From the NCBI GenBank assembly GCA_964427895.1, contig CAYRUZ010000002.1, forward strand, positions 105,291 to 169,290: a DNA stretch of 64,000 nt, read 5' to 3'. Of this stretch, positions 16,352 to 24,269 are shown one piece after another (position 1 is the first letter of the stretch; each line of letters starts with the position of its first letter). The stretch is from CAYRUZ01 sp964427895. GTDB taxonomy: Bacteria > Patescibacteriota > Gracilibacteria > Peribacterales > Peribacteraceae. The notes below the pieces were generated by a model. It saw only the letters and a list, made by a program, of their open reading frames with translations. It ran no database searches and had not been told where the DNA came from. The position numbers and the translations under genes were made by a program.

Positions 16352-18124
16352 TTACGCGAGGAAGATCAGTGGAGCCTGCAGGCGTTTCACGTCTTCGATG
16401 CGGTAATCGAGCATTTTGGAACCGACGAAGATGATGGAGATGTCGTCGGAAGCGATCAATTGTTCGATGTTTTCCTGCAGCGTCCCGGGCCTGCCGAGGA
16501 ATTCAAACTGCATGTCTGATTTGCCTTCTTTCCTGCGCTCGGTGTTGACGGCCTCGAAGAGGTTGCCGGCATCGATTTTTACCTGTGCCAAGAACGCTTC
16601 GGTGTATCGGCTCTCGGGACAATGCAGAAGTGTGACGTTTTGAACGTGATGGCGATCGGCCCAGTCGACGACGGTGCGAAGGCGATCAAGGAACGAGTGC
16701 CCGCGTGAGCACAAAACAGCGGTCGGTCCGCGCTCGGTACGCTTCGGGAACTTTGGAGCAGGGCCGGCTATGCCCAGGCGCTGCGCGACGAGGGGCGTCA
16801 GCGGCGGTTGAACGACAAGCGTGAGCAGAATGACCCACAATCCGATGAGTACGGCCTTGTCGGTTCCCGGAATGCCGGAGGCTCCAAGGCCCATCAGCAA
16901 CACCGCCGGAATGACTCCGGTTTCGCGGACGAAAGACATGAACAGCAACTCCCGGACGGAGAACGAGTGCTTTCCGCGCATGAACGGCGAAAGCGTGATG
17001 AATACCGCAAGCGGGCGGATGATGAAAATGAACGCCAAGCCCGCGAGGATTCCGGGCCCTGCTACCTGAAGGAGTTTTTCGACGTCCACTGTCGCGCCGA
17101 GAAGCATGAAAATGAGCGGCTTCATGAAACCCTCGATGGTGTGATTAAAGTAATGCGACACGTGAGACACGTGCTCTTCCATTTGGAACAACAGTCCGCA
17201 GATGAACACCGCCAAAAACCCGCTGCCGTGGAATGCGACCGCGACCAGATAACACAGCAAGGGAATTGCCATGAAGAGCGCAGCGTCGGCCTCGCCTCCT
17301 TCGCTCAAGCTCGGCTTCCATCGGCTCCAAAAAAGCAACAAGAAAAATCCGGCGATGCCTACGCCGAACCCGATAACGACTTCTTTCAGCACCTCGATGC
17401 CCGTCTCGGCCGAGAGTAGATGCATGTAGACCGATCCGATGGATGTGGCATGACCGCTTTCAAGAAGTACGGACAGGAAAACGCCCGTCAATACGGCGCC
17501 GACGACGTCATTGATGGCACTCTCGCTGACCGCGATATCCTTGACGCGCGGATTGGGGAAGAACAGCGATTTAAGACTCGGAATAATCGCCGCTGGATCG
17601 GTGGAGGCCAGGGCGGCACCGAGCAGCACAGCCGCGCCTATTGGCAAAGCGGTCCCGAACAAAGACGTGATAGGCAAAAGGAAAAACGACAGGAGTGCCG
17701 CCGTCAGCAACGTGCCGATGAAGGCGATGGAGAGAATCGGACCGACCAAAACGCGGAATCGTGCGAAAGGCGTTTCGAGACCGCCTCCGAAAAGAATGAG
17801 GGCGGCACCCAGGGTCGTGAGTACCCCCAGTGTCCCCGCATCTCCAATAAGCGGCAGCAGTGGCTTTCGCAGTAACATTCCGACAAAAATCGCGATGACG
17901 AAGGATGGAAGGGGAGTGGGCTGCGCGAGTTCGTAGGCGAAAAAGCCAAAGAGAAGAATGAGGCAGGTTTCGAAAAACACGAGCAATGTCGGATCCAGGT
18001 GTTCTACGAGCCCCACGGTTTCGAACGACACAGCCGAGCTGAGCATCAGCAAGATCGCAATCAGGATGTAATGTCGACCAAAGGTCGCAAGGCGGCCGGA
18101 AAAAAGAGTGGGTTGGCGGGACAT
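16352..18124 (-). CDS. Cation:proton antiporter (CPA1/NhaP-like) with C-terminal cytoplasmic domain
   Basis: A 590-residue membrane protein with about 12-13 hydrophobic helices in the first 430 residues. Family motifs are FGGGLETPF, ALASTDPAAIIPSL (unwound helix with Asp) and SESAINDVVGAVL (acidic ion-binding site), typical of Na+(K+)/H+ antiporters. After the last helix (near residue 435) a soluble domain of about 150 residues begins around GPTAVLCSRGHSFLDRLRTVVDWA and resembles a nucleotide- or USP-like fold; it may regulate transport. Upstream on the same strand is gap (85-base gap). The leader has TCTTCTCCCCTCTC just before the ATG instead of a Shine-Dalgarno sequence. Confidence 0.85.
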   Translation of the reverse strand: MSRQPTLFSGRLATFGRHYILIAILLMLSSAVSFETVGLVEHLDPTLLVFFETCLILLFGFFAYELAQPTPLPSFVIAIFVGMLLRKPLLPLIGDAGTLGVLTTLGAALILFGGGLETPFARFRVLVGPILSIAFIGTLLTAALLSFFLLPITSLFGTALPIGAAVLLGAALASTDPAAIIPSLKSLFFPNPRVKDIAVSESAINDVVGAVLTGVFLSVLLESGHATSIGSVYMHLLSAETGIEVLKEVVIGFGVGIAGFFLLLFWSRWKPSLSEGGEADAALFMAIPLLCYLVAVAFHGSGFLAVFICGLLFQMEEHVSHVSHYFNHTIEGFMKPLIFMLLGATVDVEKLLQVAGPGILAGLAFIFIIRPLAVFITLSPFMRGKHSFSVRELLFMSFVRETGVIPAVLLMGLGASGIPGTDKAVLIGLWVILLTLVVQPPLTPLVAQRLGIAGPAPKFPKRTERGPTAVLCSRGHSFLDRLRTVVDWADRHHVQNVTLLHCPESRYTEAFLAQVKIDAGNLFEAVNTERRKEGKSDMQFEFLGRPGTLQENIEQLIASDDISIIFVGSKMLDYRIEDVKRLQAPLIFLA

Positions 18125-18209
18125 GAGAGGGGAGAAGACAGTGCAGCTGTATCACAAAACCGCGACCCGGTTCAACGGTATCGCGGCTTGGTATGTGAAT
18201 TTTCGGTGA

Positions 18210-19214
18210 TTACAACTGCGAACCGACGAACTTCGCCAGCTCGGTGAGACGGTTGCTGTACCCCCACTCGTTGTCGTACCACGCAAAGACTTTGGCGAGA
18301 TTTTTGCCCATCGTCTGGGTGAGTTCGGCATCAACGATGCAGCTGTGGCTGTCGCCGACGATGTCATGGCTGACGATCGGGCGATGCTCGACGCGCAGAA
18401 TGCCTTTGAGCGGGCCAGACGCCGCCGCATCGAAGGCGGCATTGATGGCCTCGGCCGAGACGTCCTTGCTCGTGACGACGGTCACGTCGTTGAGGCTTCC
18501 TGTCGGGGTTGGGACGCGGATGGCGACGCCGTTCAATTTTTTATCAACTTCGGGAACGACCAATCCGATGGCTTTTGCGGCACCCGTGCTGGTCGGCACG
18601 ATATTCACGGCCGCGGCACGCGCTCGGCGCAAATCCCCATGCGGGAGATCGAGGAGGTTCTGGTCGTTGGTGTAGCTGTGCACCGTCGTCATGAATCCGC
18701 TGACGATGCCGAACGTGTCGTTGAGGACTTTCACCATCGGGGCGAGGCAGTTGGTGGTGCAAGAGGCGTTGCTGATGACATGCATTGTCTTCGGGTCGTA
18801 CTTGTCGGCGTTAACGCCCATGCAGAAGGTGCCGTCGATGGCTCCCTTCGCAGGAGCGGAGAGGATCACTTTCTTCGCGCCGGCTTTGAGGTGGGCGGCT
18901 GCGGCTTCGCGCTCGGTGAAACGTCCGGTGCATTCAAGTACGACGTCGACGTTCAAATCTTTATGAGGAAGGGTGGCCGGATCCTTGCTGGCCGTGATTT
19001 TGATCGACTTCCCGTTGATGACGATCGAATCGGCGGTCGACTCCACGCTTCCTTTGAAAACGCCATAACTGCTGTCGAACTCAAACAAATGGGCGAGTGT
19101 CTTCGTATCGGTGAGATCGTTAATAAGTACGACGTTGATGTCAGGATGCTTGTCCAAAATGATGCGCATCACCTGGCGTCCGATACGGCCGAAACCGTTA
19201 ATTGCGAGGTTCAT
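18210..19214 (-). CDS. gap: Glyceraldehyde-3-phosphate dehydrogenase, NAD-type
   Basis: A 334-residue type I GAPDH. The Rossmann motif INGFGRIGR (5-13) is followed by D33 in INDLTD, which favours NAD over NADP. The catalytic Cys152 is in SNASCTTNC, and the family motifs HSYTNDQNLLD and WYDNEWGYSNR are intact. It catalyses the phosphorylating oxidation step of glycolysis. An extended -10 (TGGTACAAT, hexamer at 19240-19245 on the minus strand) lies upstream, and the leader between it and the ATG is pyrimidine-rich (TCTTTTCTTCCCACTC). Confidence 0.97.
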   Translation of the reverse strand: MNLAINGFGRIGRQVMRIILDKHPDINVVLINDLTDTKTLAHLFEFDSSYGVFKGSVESTADSIVINGKSIKITASKDPATLPHKDLNVDVVLECTGRFTEREAAAAHLKAGAKKVILSAPAKGAIDGTFCMGVNADKYDPKTMHVISNASCTTNCLAPMVKVLNDTFGIVSGFMTTVHSYTNDQNLLDLPHGDLRRARAAAVNIVPTSTGAAKAIGLVVPEVDKKLNGVAIRVPTPTGSLNDVTVVTSKDVSAEAINAAFDAAASGPLKGILRVEHRPIVSHDIVGDSHSCIVDAELTQTMGKNLAKVFAWYDNEWGYSNRLTELAKFVGSQL

Positions 19215-19272
19215 GTGAGTGGGAAGAAAAGATGTTTGTATTGTACCAGAAATCGCACTTCGCTCCCACCGG

Positions 19273-20556
19273 TCAGTTCATCGAACTGAATATGGGGTAC
19301 CGTTCGCGCAGAGTGAAATTGAAATTCGCGCGAGGGACGACGAGGGCTTCGTTGACGAGTTCCAACCACAACTGGTCGTTCACGACGCCAGTGCCGGGCA
19401 TCGCCTCGCCGCTGGCTGGATCGATGTCTCCGATGACGCTGCCGCCGGTCAAGGACGGATGCATCATCAACGAACAATGGATTTTCCGGTGGTTTCTGCC
19501 GGTTCCTCCGCCGTCATCAAGGCTCGTCGATCGGCCAAACTCCGTATCGAGCACGATCAGCGTGTTTCCGAGAATTCCGCTTCGCTGGTCCTCAATCAAT
19601 GCTTCAACCGCCCGGTCCAGGCGCGGACCGAGGTGGCGGACGACATCCCGTGCCTGAGAGTGCGTATCCCACCCGCCGTACGCCGTACTGTCGGATAGGC
19701 GGACAAGGACCGACGTGAACAGACCCGAACGGATCATTTCGCGCGCCCGAAGAATGCCCAATCCCGTCGCGTGCTCGCTGTTTCCGCAGTAGCGTTCGAT
19801 GTCATCCTCATCCATGTCGTCTTCCAACTGTGCTGCTTGCCGGATGATGCGTACGGCGGTTTCGCGGTGTTCCGTATATTGCCGTGCTGCCGGAGCATCC
19901 TTCACCGCCGGCGGGCCCGAGCGTTCAAGTCGATGGAGCAGCCCGTTGCGCTGTTCGATGCGTTCGACTGTTGCCTCCGCCGTTTCGCCGGGCTCTGGCA
20001 CAAAAACGGTCGGCGCCGGGTATCCGCCAGTCGGCGTACGAACGACTTCCAGGGAGTTTTGCGTGAGAAACGCTTCGTTTCTATACGGAAAGGCGTTGAT
20101 GACATTCGGCGTTTCGATAAATCCGAAACGGGTACGAACCGTTCGTGCATCGTGGCGTTGTAAAAAATTCGACCGGTCCGAGCGACGTGTGCCAAGTTGC
20201 GTCTGCATGGCAGGCAAATGATCCGTCGACGATGCTTCTCTGGCGCGGAATAGCACCATCCTGTTCAGCAGTTGCGCCATTTTTGGAAATTCACTGCCTA
20301 GGCGAACGCCATGCACGGACGTTCGAATCCCCTCGAACAGCGGCTGAATCCGTCCGCGGGCGGGTTTGGGATTGAACGTGTCGATGTCGCTCGCTCCGCC
20401 GTCCATTTGCAGCCACAGCAAATTGCGATACCTCGAAGCACGCTCATTCTGCTGAGCGTTGATGCGTGCGTGAAGTTGAGAGAAGAGGAGGGTCGGAAGT
20501 GCGAGAGCAGCACTCCGGAGGAGTTCACGCCGATCGAGCAGGCGATCGGGTTCCAT
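19273..20556 (-). CDS. DUF1501 family exported protein
   Basis: A 427-residue member of the DUF1501 group, which belongs to the alkaline-phosphatase/sulfatase-like superfamily. The N-terminus RRELLRSAALALPTLLFSQ resembles a twin-arginine signal. Landmarks are LLWLQMDGGASDIDTFNPKP, DTHSQA, TLIVLDTEFGRS and GRNH near the C-terminus, which fit metal and phosphate-binding positions of the fold. Substrate and true activity are unknown; the family is abundant in Planctomycetes, so a copy here may be transferred. The start at MEPDRLLDRREL is chosen; TAGAAC eight bases upstream may be its -10. Confidence 0.75.
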   Translation of the reverse strand: MEPDRLLDRRELLRSAALALPTLLFSQLHARINAQQNERASRYRNLLWLQMDGGASDIDTFNPKPARGRIQPLFEGIRTSVHGVRLGSEFPKMAQLLNRMVLFRAREASSTDHLPAMQTQLGTRRSDRSNFLQRHDARTVRTRFGFIETPNVINAFPYRNEAFLTQNSLEVVRTPTGGYPAPTVFVPEPGETAEATVERIEQRNGLLHRLERSGPPAVKDAPAARQYTEHRETAVRIIRQAAQLEDDMDEDDIERYCGNSEHATGLGILRAREMIRSGLFTSVLVRLSDSTAYGGWDTHSQARDVVRHLGPRLDRAVEALIEDQRSGILGNTLIVLDTEFGRSTSLDDGGGTGRNHRKIHCSLMMHPSLTGGSVIGDIDPASGEAMPGTGVVNDQLWLELVNEALVVPRANFNFTLRERYPIFSSMN

Positions 20557-20668
20557 TGCCGTGCGTTCTACCCCTCGCATTCCCGGCTGTCAAAACGCCC
20601 TTGTCGTCGAAAGCTTCCCGCTTAAGGCTTTTGGCCGAAAACAGCGGCAAAAGTGATCAGTCGAAGTG

Positions 20669-21496
20669 TTACTTCAACCGTGCGTACGCCGAAGACAGCA
20701 ACAGCGTTTCCTCTTCCAAAAGAGGAGACTCGACGACAAGTGTTCCGCCGACGCCGTAGTCTTTCAGGACAGACAAGAGTTCCTTCCACCGCGCGTCGCT
20801 TTCGGGGAACGGAAGATGGTTGCGCTCTCCTTTTTCGGTGTAATTGATGCCGGAGTAGTGCATGTGCATTTTTTGAAGGGACTTTTTGCCCAGCGCCTTT
20901 GCGTAACGGTCCAACTGCGCGCGCCACTCGGCGGCTGAGTTTTCGCCACCGTTGCACCTGGCATGGATGTGCGCGAAATCGACGCAGGGGAAAATGTCGA
21001 ATTCCTTGGCGATGACGAACAATTCCTCGTACGTGCCGAACTGCGTGGGCTTTCCCATGGTTTCGTAGGCAAGATTCACGTCGGGAAAATCCTGTGACCG
21101 CCGCTTCAGGATGTCATGCGTCGCATCCATCACGCGCTTGAGCGTTTCTTCGCTGCTTGAACCCTGATAGAACGCCGCGTGCACGCAGACAGACCATGCT
21201 CCGGCGAGCTGTGCCATGCGCAAAGCGGAAAGAATGCGGAACTTACTGGCCGCAATTTTCTCCTTTTCCTTGCTGTTGAGATTGATGAAATACGGCGCAT
21301 GGACGGTCAGCGTCATGTCCAGTTCCGTCGCAGAGGAGCGGATGAGCGCCATGTGCTCGGGGTTTTTCGGCACGGACTGGACCCACTCCATTTCCATGGC
21401 TGCGATGCCCAGCTCCCGTGCACGCACCAAACCTTTCAGCGTTCCGCCGGGAGACGGAGTCGAGAGAGGGGAGCCTGCGACGGCAAAGCGCAACAT
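20669..21496 (-). CDS. Endonuclease IV-like TIM-barrel protein
   Basis: A 275-residue AP-endonuclease-2 superfamily TIM barrel. Likely metal ligands are seen in order: VHAPY, VHAAF, YETMGK, VDFAHIHAR, MHMHYSG and VVESP. The loop that is VDRH in Escherichia coli Nfo is ERNH here, so one zinc ligand differs and the exact activity (AP-site repair versus a sugar-isomerase-like reaction) is less sure; a similar KGERNHLP-type loop occurs in archaeal-type members as I recall them. The start at MLRFAVAGSPL fits the first barrel strand. It is divergent from cca with only 26 bases between starts. Confidence 0.75.
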   Translation of the reverse strand: MLRFAVAGSPLSTPSPGGTLKGLVRARELGIAAMEMEWVQSVPKNPEHMALIRSSATELDMTLTVHAPYFINLNSKEKEKIAASKFRILSALRMAQLAGAWSVCVHAAFYQGSSSEETLKRVMDATHDILKRRSQDFPDVNLAYETMGKPTQFGTYEELFVIAKEFDIFPCVDFAHIHARCNGGENSAAEWRAQLDRYAKALGKKSLQKMHMHYSGINYTEKGERNHLPFPESDARWKELLSVLKDYGVGGTLVVESPLLEEETLLLSSAYARLK

Positions 21497-21510
21497 GACG
21501 ACGAAGCGGG

Positions 21511-21516
21511 TATGAT
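21511..21516 (+). promoter_or_regulatory. -10 element of cca, leaderless geometry
   Basis: TATGAT is followed by six bases and the cca ATG. The 26-base divergent spacer must also hold the start signals of the minus-strand endonuclease IV-like gene. Confidence 0.5.
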
Positions 21517-21522
21517 GGCAGT

Positions 21523-22878
21523 ATGCCGCTTCCGCCTGGCATCGTCGATCGGACCATCGCACGCCCGTACGGCGAGGCCGCGTACCGCGTCGTCGAAAAA
21601 CTTGCGGATGCGGGATTCGACGCGTGTTGGGTGGGCGGCGCCGTCCGCGATATGTTTTTGGGAAAAGTGCCATCCGACATCGACATCGCAACGTCTGCGA
21701 AGCCAGAAGAGGTATTGCGAGTGTTTCCCGGTTCCACAGCCGCTGCGGAAGACCTCGGCAGTACCCGCGTGAGCGTCGACGGGTTTGTGTTCGAAGTGAC
21801 GACCTACCGCATGGAAGGCGCCCTCTCCGACGGGCGGACGCCGAAGTCCGTGATGTTCACGGATCGCTCGCATGATGCCCTCCGTCGCGATTTCACGGTG
21901 AACGCGTTGTATTTCGATCCCGTTTCACGCGCGATCGGCGATCCGATGGGAGGGGAAGCGGATTTAAACGAGCGGTTAGTGCGTTTCATCGGGGAACCGA
22001 GCGACCGCATACGGCACGATTACTTGCGTGTGCTACGGGCCGTCCGGTTGCGCGCCGCGATCGGCGGGCAATACCACCCGCAGACCGTGGCGGCACTCAT
22101 GGCCTTGGGGAGAGAAACGAAAACGCTTTCCGGATCGCGCATCCTGCAAGAGTTGGAAAAGATGCTGCTCGGGCCGAACGTGCAAGTGGCGCTTGAGGAT
22201 TTGTGGGAGATGCGCGTGCTTGAGGCGGTGCTGCCCGAGTTGCACGTCTGCAAAGGAATCGCGCAGCCGACGGAGTTCCATGCGGAGGGTGACGTGTGGG
22301 AACACACGAAGAAATGTTGCTCCGCCGCGCGCGCGGAAGACGGAATCGACGTGCGCTTGGCGGCGCTCTTCCATGATTGTGGGAAGACTATCACGTTCTC
22401 GCTGAAAGAGCGCATTCGTTTCGACGGCCATGCCTCGCAGTCTGCCGCCTTAGCCACGCACGCGTTGACGCGTTTACACTGCTCCGGTGAGCGCGTGCGG
22501 AAGATCGACTGGCTCGTGCGGCATCACATGATGGTCGTGCCGCTGCTCGAAATGCCCGCAGAGAGGAAGGCTCATTGGTACTACCATCCGTGGTTCGCGG
22601 ATTTGCTGCGTTTGTTCTACCTCGATGTCGCAGGAACGGATCCGGGCGACTTCGACCTGCAGCGTCGAGTCGAAGAAGACTACAACCGGTTTCTCGATGC
22701 CCGCCCTCGGCCGCCGAGGAAATTGTTGTCGGGCGAAGATGTTATGGAGATTCTCGGTGTGCGCCCGGGCGAAGAAGTCGGGGCAGTTCTGCAAGCCCTG
22801 CATGAAGCGCAAATCCGCAAGGAAGTCACGAATAAAGCCGAAGCGCGAGAGTTCGTACAAACATTTAAAAAAATATAA
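21523..22878 (+). CDS. cca: CCA tRNA nucleotidyltransferase with HD domain
   Basis: A 451-residue class II nucleotidyltransferase. The catalytic head has GGAVRD (38-43) and SDIDIAT (DxD at 52-54), followed by RRDFTVNALY and the RIRHDYLRVLRAVRL neck. An HD phosphohydrolase domain carries FHDCGKT (H284, D285). It adds or repairs the 3' CCA of tRNAs. All four tRNA genes in the window already encode CCA, so here repair is the likely main role. A poly(A) polymerase function cannot be excluded. Confidence 0.92.
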   Translation: MPLPPGIVDRTIARPYGEAAYRVVEKLADAGFDACWVGGAVRDMFLGKVPSDIDIATSAKPEEVLRVFPGSTAAAEDLGSTRVSVDGFVFEVTTYRMEGALSDGRTPKSVMFTDRSHDALRRDFTVNALYFDPVSRAIGDPMGGEADLNERLVRFIGEPSDRIRHDYLRVLRAVRLRAAIGGQYHPQTVAALMALGRETKTLSGSRILQELEKMLLGPNVQVALEDLWEMRVLEAVLPELHVCKGIAQPTEFHAEGDVWEHTKKCCSAARAEDGIDVRLAALFHDCGKTITFSLKERIRFDGHASQSAALATHALTRLHCSGERVRKIDWLVRHHMMVVPLLEMPAERKAHWYYHPWFADLLRLFYLDVAGTDPGDFDLQRRVEEDYNRFLDARPRPPRKLLSGEDVMEILGVRPGEEVGAVLQALHEAQIRKEVTNKAEAREFVQTFKKI

Positions 22879-23003
22879 GGCAACTTTTCTATTACCATGC
22901 AATGCCTTCCTGTAAGGGTATGGAGAGGTCGGCGTCTCAATACCTGCGTTCTTTGGTTCGTAAACATCTCACATCATCCATCATTGCTCGACCGGCAGAC
23001 CGA

Positions 23004-23033
23004 AAGGCGGCCCCCACAAGGGGCCGTTTTTCG
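23004..23033 (+). terminator. Terminator after cca
   Basis: A CGGCCCC/GGGGCCG stem (23008-23014 with 23020-23026), loop CACAA, followed by five T. It lies in the 203-base gap between cca and the copper-type operon; nothing else is seen in that gap besides the operon -10. Confidence 0.85.
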
Positions 23034-23069
23034 TGTCTTCGAACATTAGTAAAAAACAACGGCACCCAG

Positions 23070-23075
23070 TAGACT
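23070..23075 (+). promoter_or_regulatory. -10 element of the copper-type operon, leaderless geometry
   Basis: TAGACT ends exactly six bases before the ATG at 23082. Confidence 0.5.
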
Positions 23076-23081
23076 TTGGTC

Positions 23082-23768
23082 ATGACTACCGCCTCCCGCA
23101 TCACCCTTGGAGCCGTCGCATTGGTCTTTCCGCTGTTGGTAAGCGCCCATGAGCACGGCACGTACCGCATCGGTGACAAAACCTACCTCATCGAAATCGG
23201 CATGATTGATGAGCCATCTGTGGTGGATAAGGCCGGCGGCGTGGAACTGTCCGTTTCACTCCATGAAGGGGAGGAAACCGAGCATCACGATGACGAAGCG
23301 GGGGAGGACCATGAAGAAGGTACGCCTGTGACGGGTTTGGAATCGTCCGTGAAAGTGGACGTAACGGCGGCGGGAAAGACCAAGACGTTGGCTCTTTCGC
23401 CCGCGTGGGGCACTCCCGGTTCCTACGAGGCGATGTTCGTTCCGACGGCGAGCACCACCTACGCATTCCGTGTGCACGGCACGATCAACAACACGGATGT
23501 CGATATCACCTATGTCTGCAACCCGGCGGGACACCCGCAAACACCGGAGGAAACGACCGAGAAGAAGTTGTCGGACTCGGTTACGCAATTGAGTCACGAA
23601 GGCGCGTTCGGTTGTCCGCTTGCGCGTGAATCGGTGACGTTTCCCGATACGCTCCCGGGACAGGCGCAAATGACCGGTGGAAGCGGCGCGATTGCGTGGG
23701 TCGGAGCGATCGCAGGCGTGCTCGCCCTCGTTTTGTCAGTGATGGGCATGCGTAAGCGCTCGGCGTAA
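23082..23768 (+). CDS. Secreted, C-terminally anchored histidine-rich protein of copper-type operon
   Basis: A 228-residue protein. The signal peptide is predicted to end at VSA, so the mature protein would begin with His (HEHGTYRIG). A His/Glu/Asp-rich loop (ETEHHDDEAGEDHEEG, about 68-83) could bind metal. The C-terminus has a transmembrane helix (AIAWVGAIAGVLALVLSVMG) and a basic end, leaving the body outside the membrane. It is first in a three-gene operon whose third member is a CopC-CopD-type protein, which suggests copper binding or delivery. No defined family recognised. Confidence 0.75.
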   Translation: MTTASRITLGAVALVFPLLVSAHEHGTYRIGDKTYLIEIGMIDEPSVVDKAGGVELSVSLHEGEETEHHDDEAGEDHEEGTPVTGLESSVKVDVTAAGKTKTLALSPAWGTPGSYEAMFVPTASTTYAFRVHGTINNTDVDITYVCNPAGHPQTPEETTEKKLSDSVTQLSHEGAFGCPLARESVTFPDTLPGQAQMTGGSGAIAWVGAIAGVLALVLSVMGMRKRSA

Positions 23769-23777
23769 GCTTCTTGC

Positions 23778-24269
23778 ATGCGCCCATTATCGGTTGCGGC
23801 ATCGCTGGTAGTTGCACTGAGCGTGCCCGTGTTTGCAAATGCGCATTTTCCCGGATGGAGCGTCGTGCAATCCGCAGGCGACTACGACGTCGGAATATCC
23901 CTGAATGATCCGGCCCCGAACGAACAGAACGCAATGGGGATTTTACTGCTTCGGCGGCAACCGACGGCGATGGAAGAAGAATTCGACTCGGTTGATGTGG
24001 ATGTCACGCATGACGGACGCCCGTTTGTTCACAGCACCCTTACGCAAAAGACATTCGGGCACGCGTGGATGGATATCCTGTTTCCCGAGAGTGGGTGGTA
24101 CGAGCTGCATGTGAAGGTATGGCGAGATGGAGAAAACATAGCCGAAACGACTGTCCGCATGCCGATTGGCAATGTGTATGAACGGCAGAATCGGCGAATC
24201 GCCGTCATTTGCGGTGTTCTGGCCTTCGGCTGCGTGGTACTCTATTTGGCCGCACGTAAGCGCAAATGA
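23778..24269 (+). CDS. Small exported anchored protein of copper-type operon
   Basis: A 163-residue protein with a signal peptide ending at ANA, giving a mature N-terminus of His-Phe-Pro. A beta-rich domain of about 100 residues follows (VDVDVTHDGRPF, GWYELHVKVW), then a C-terminal transmembrane helix (IAVICGVLAFGCVVLYLA) and a basic tail. It starts nine bases after the previous gene and overlaps the next one by four bases (ATGA), so it is co-translated with the CopC-CopD-type protein. Domain character and context suggest a copper-binding partner; function is inferred. Confidence 0.72.
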   Translation: MRPLSVAASLVVALSVPVFANAHFPGWSVVQSAGDYDVGISLNDPAPNEQNAMGILLLRRQPTAMEEEFDSVDVDVTHDGRPFVHSTLTQKTFGHAWMDILFPESGWYELHVKVWRDGENIAETTVRMPIGNVYERQNRRIAVICGVLAFGCVVLYLAARKRK

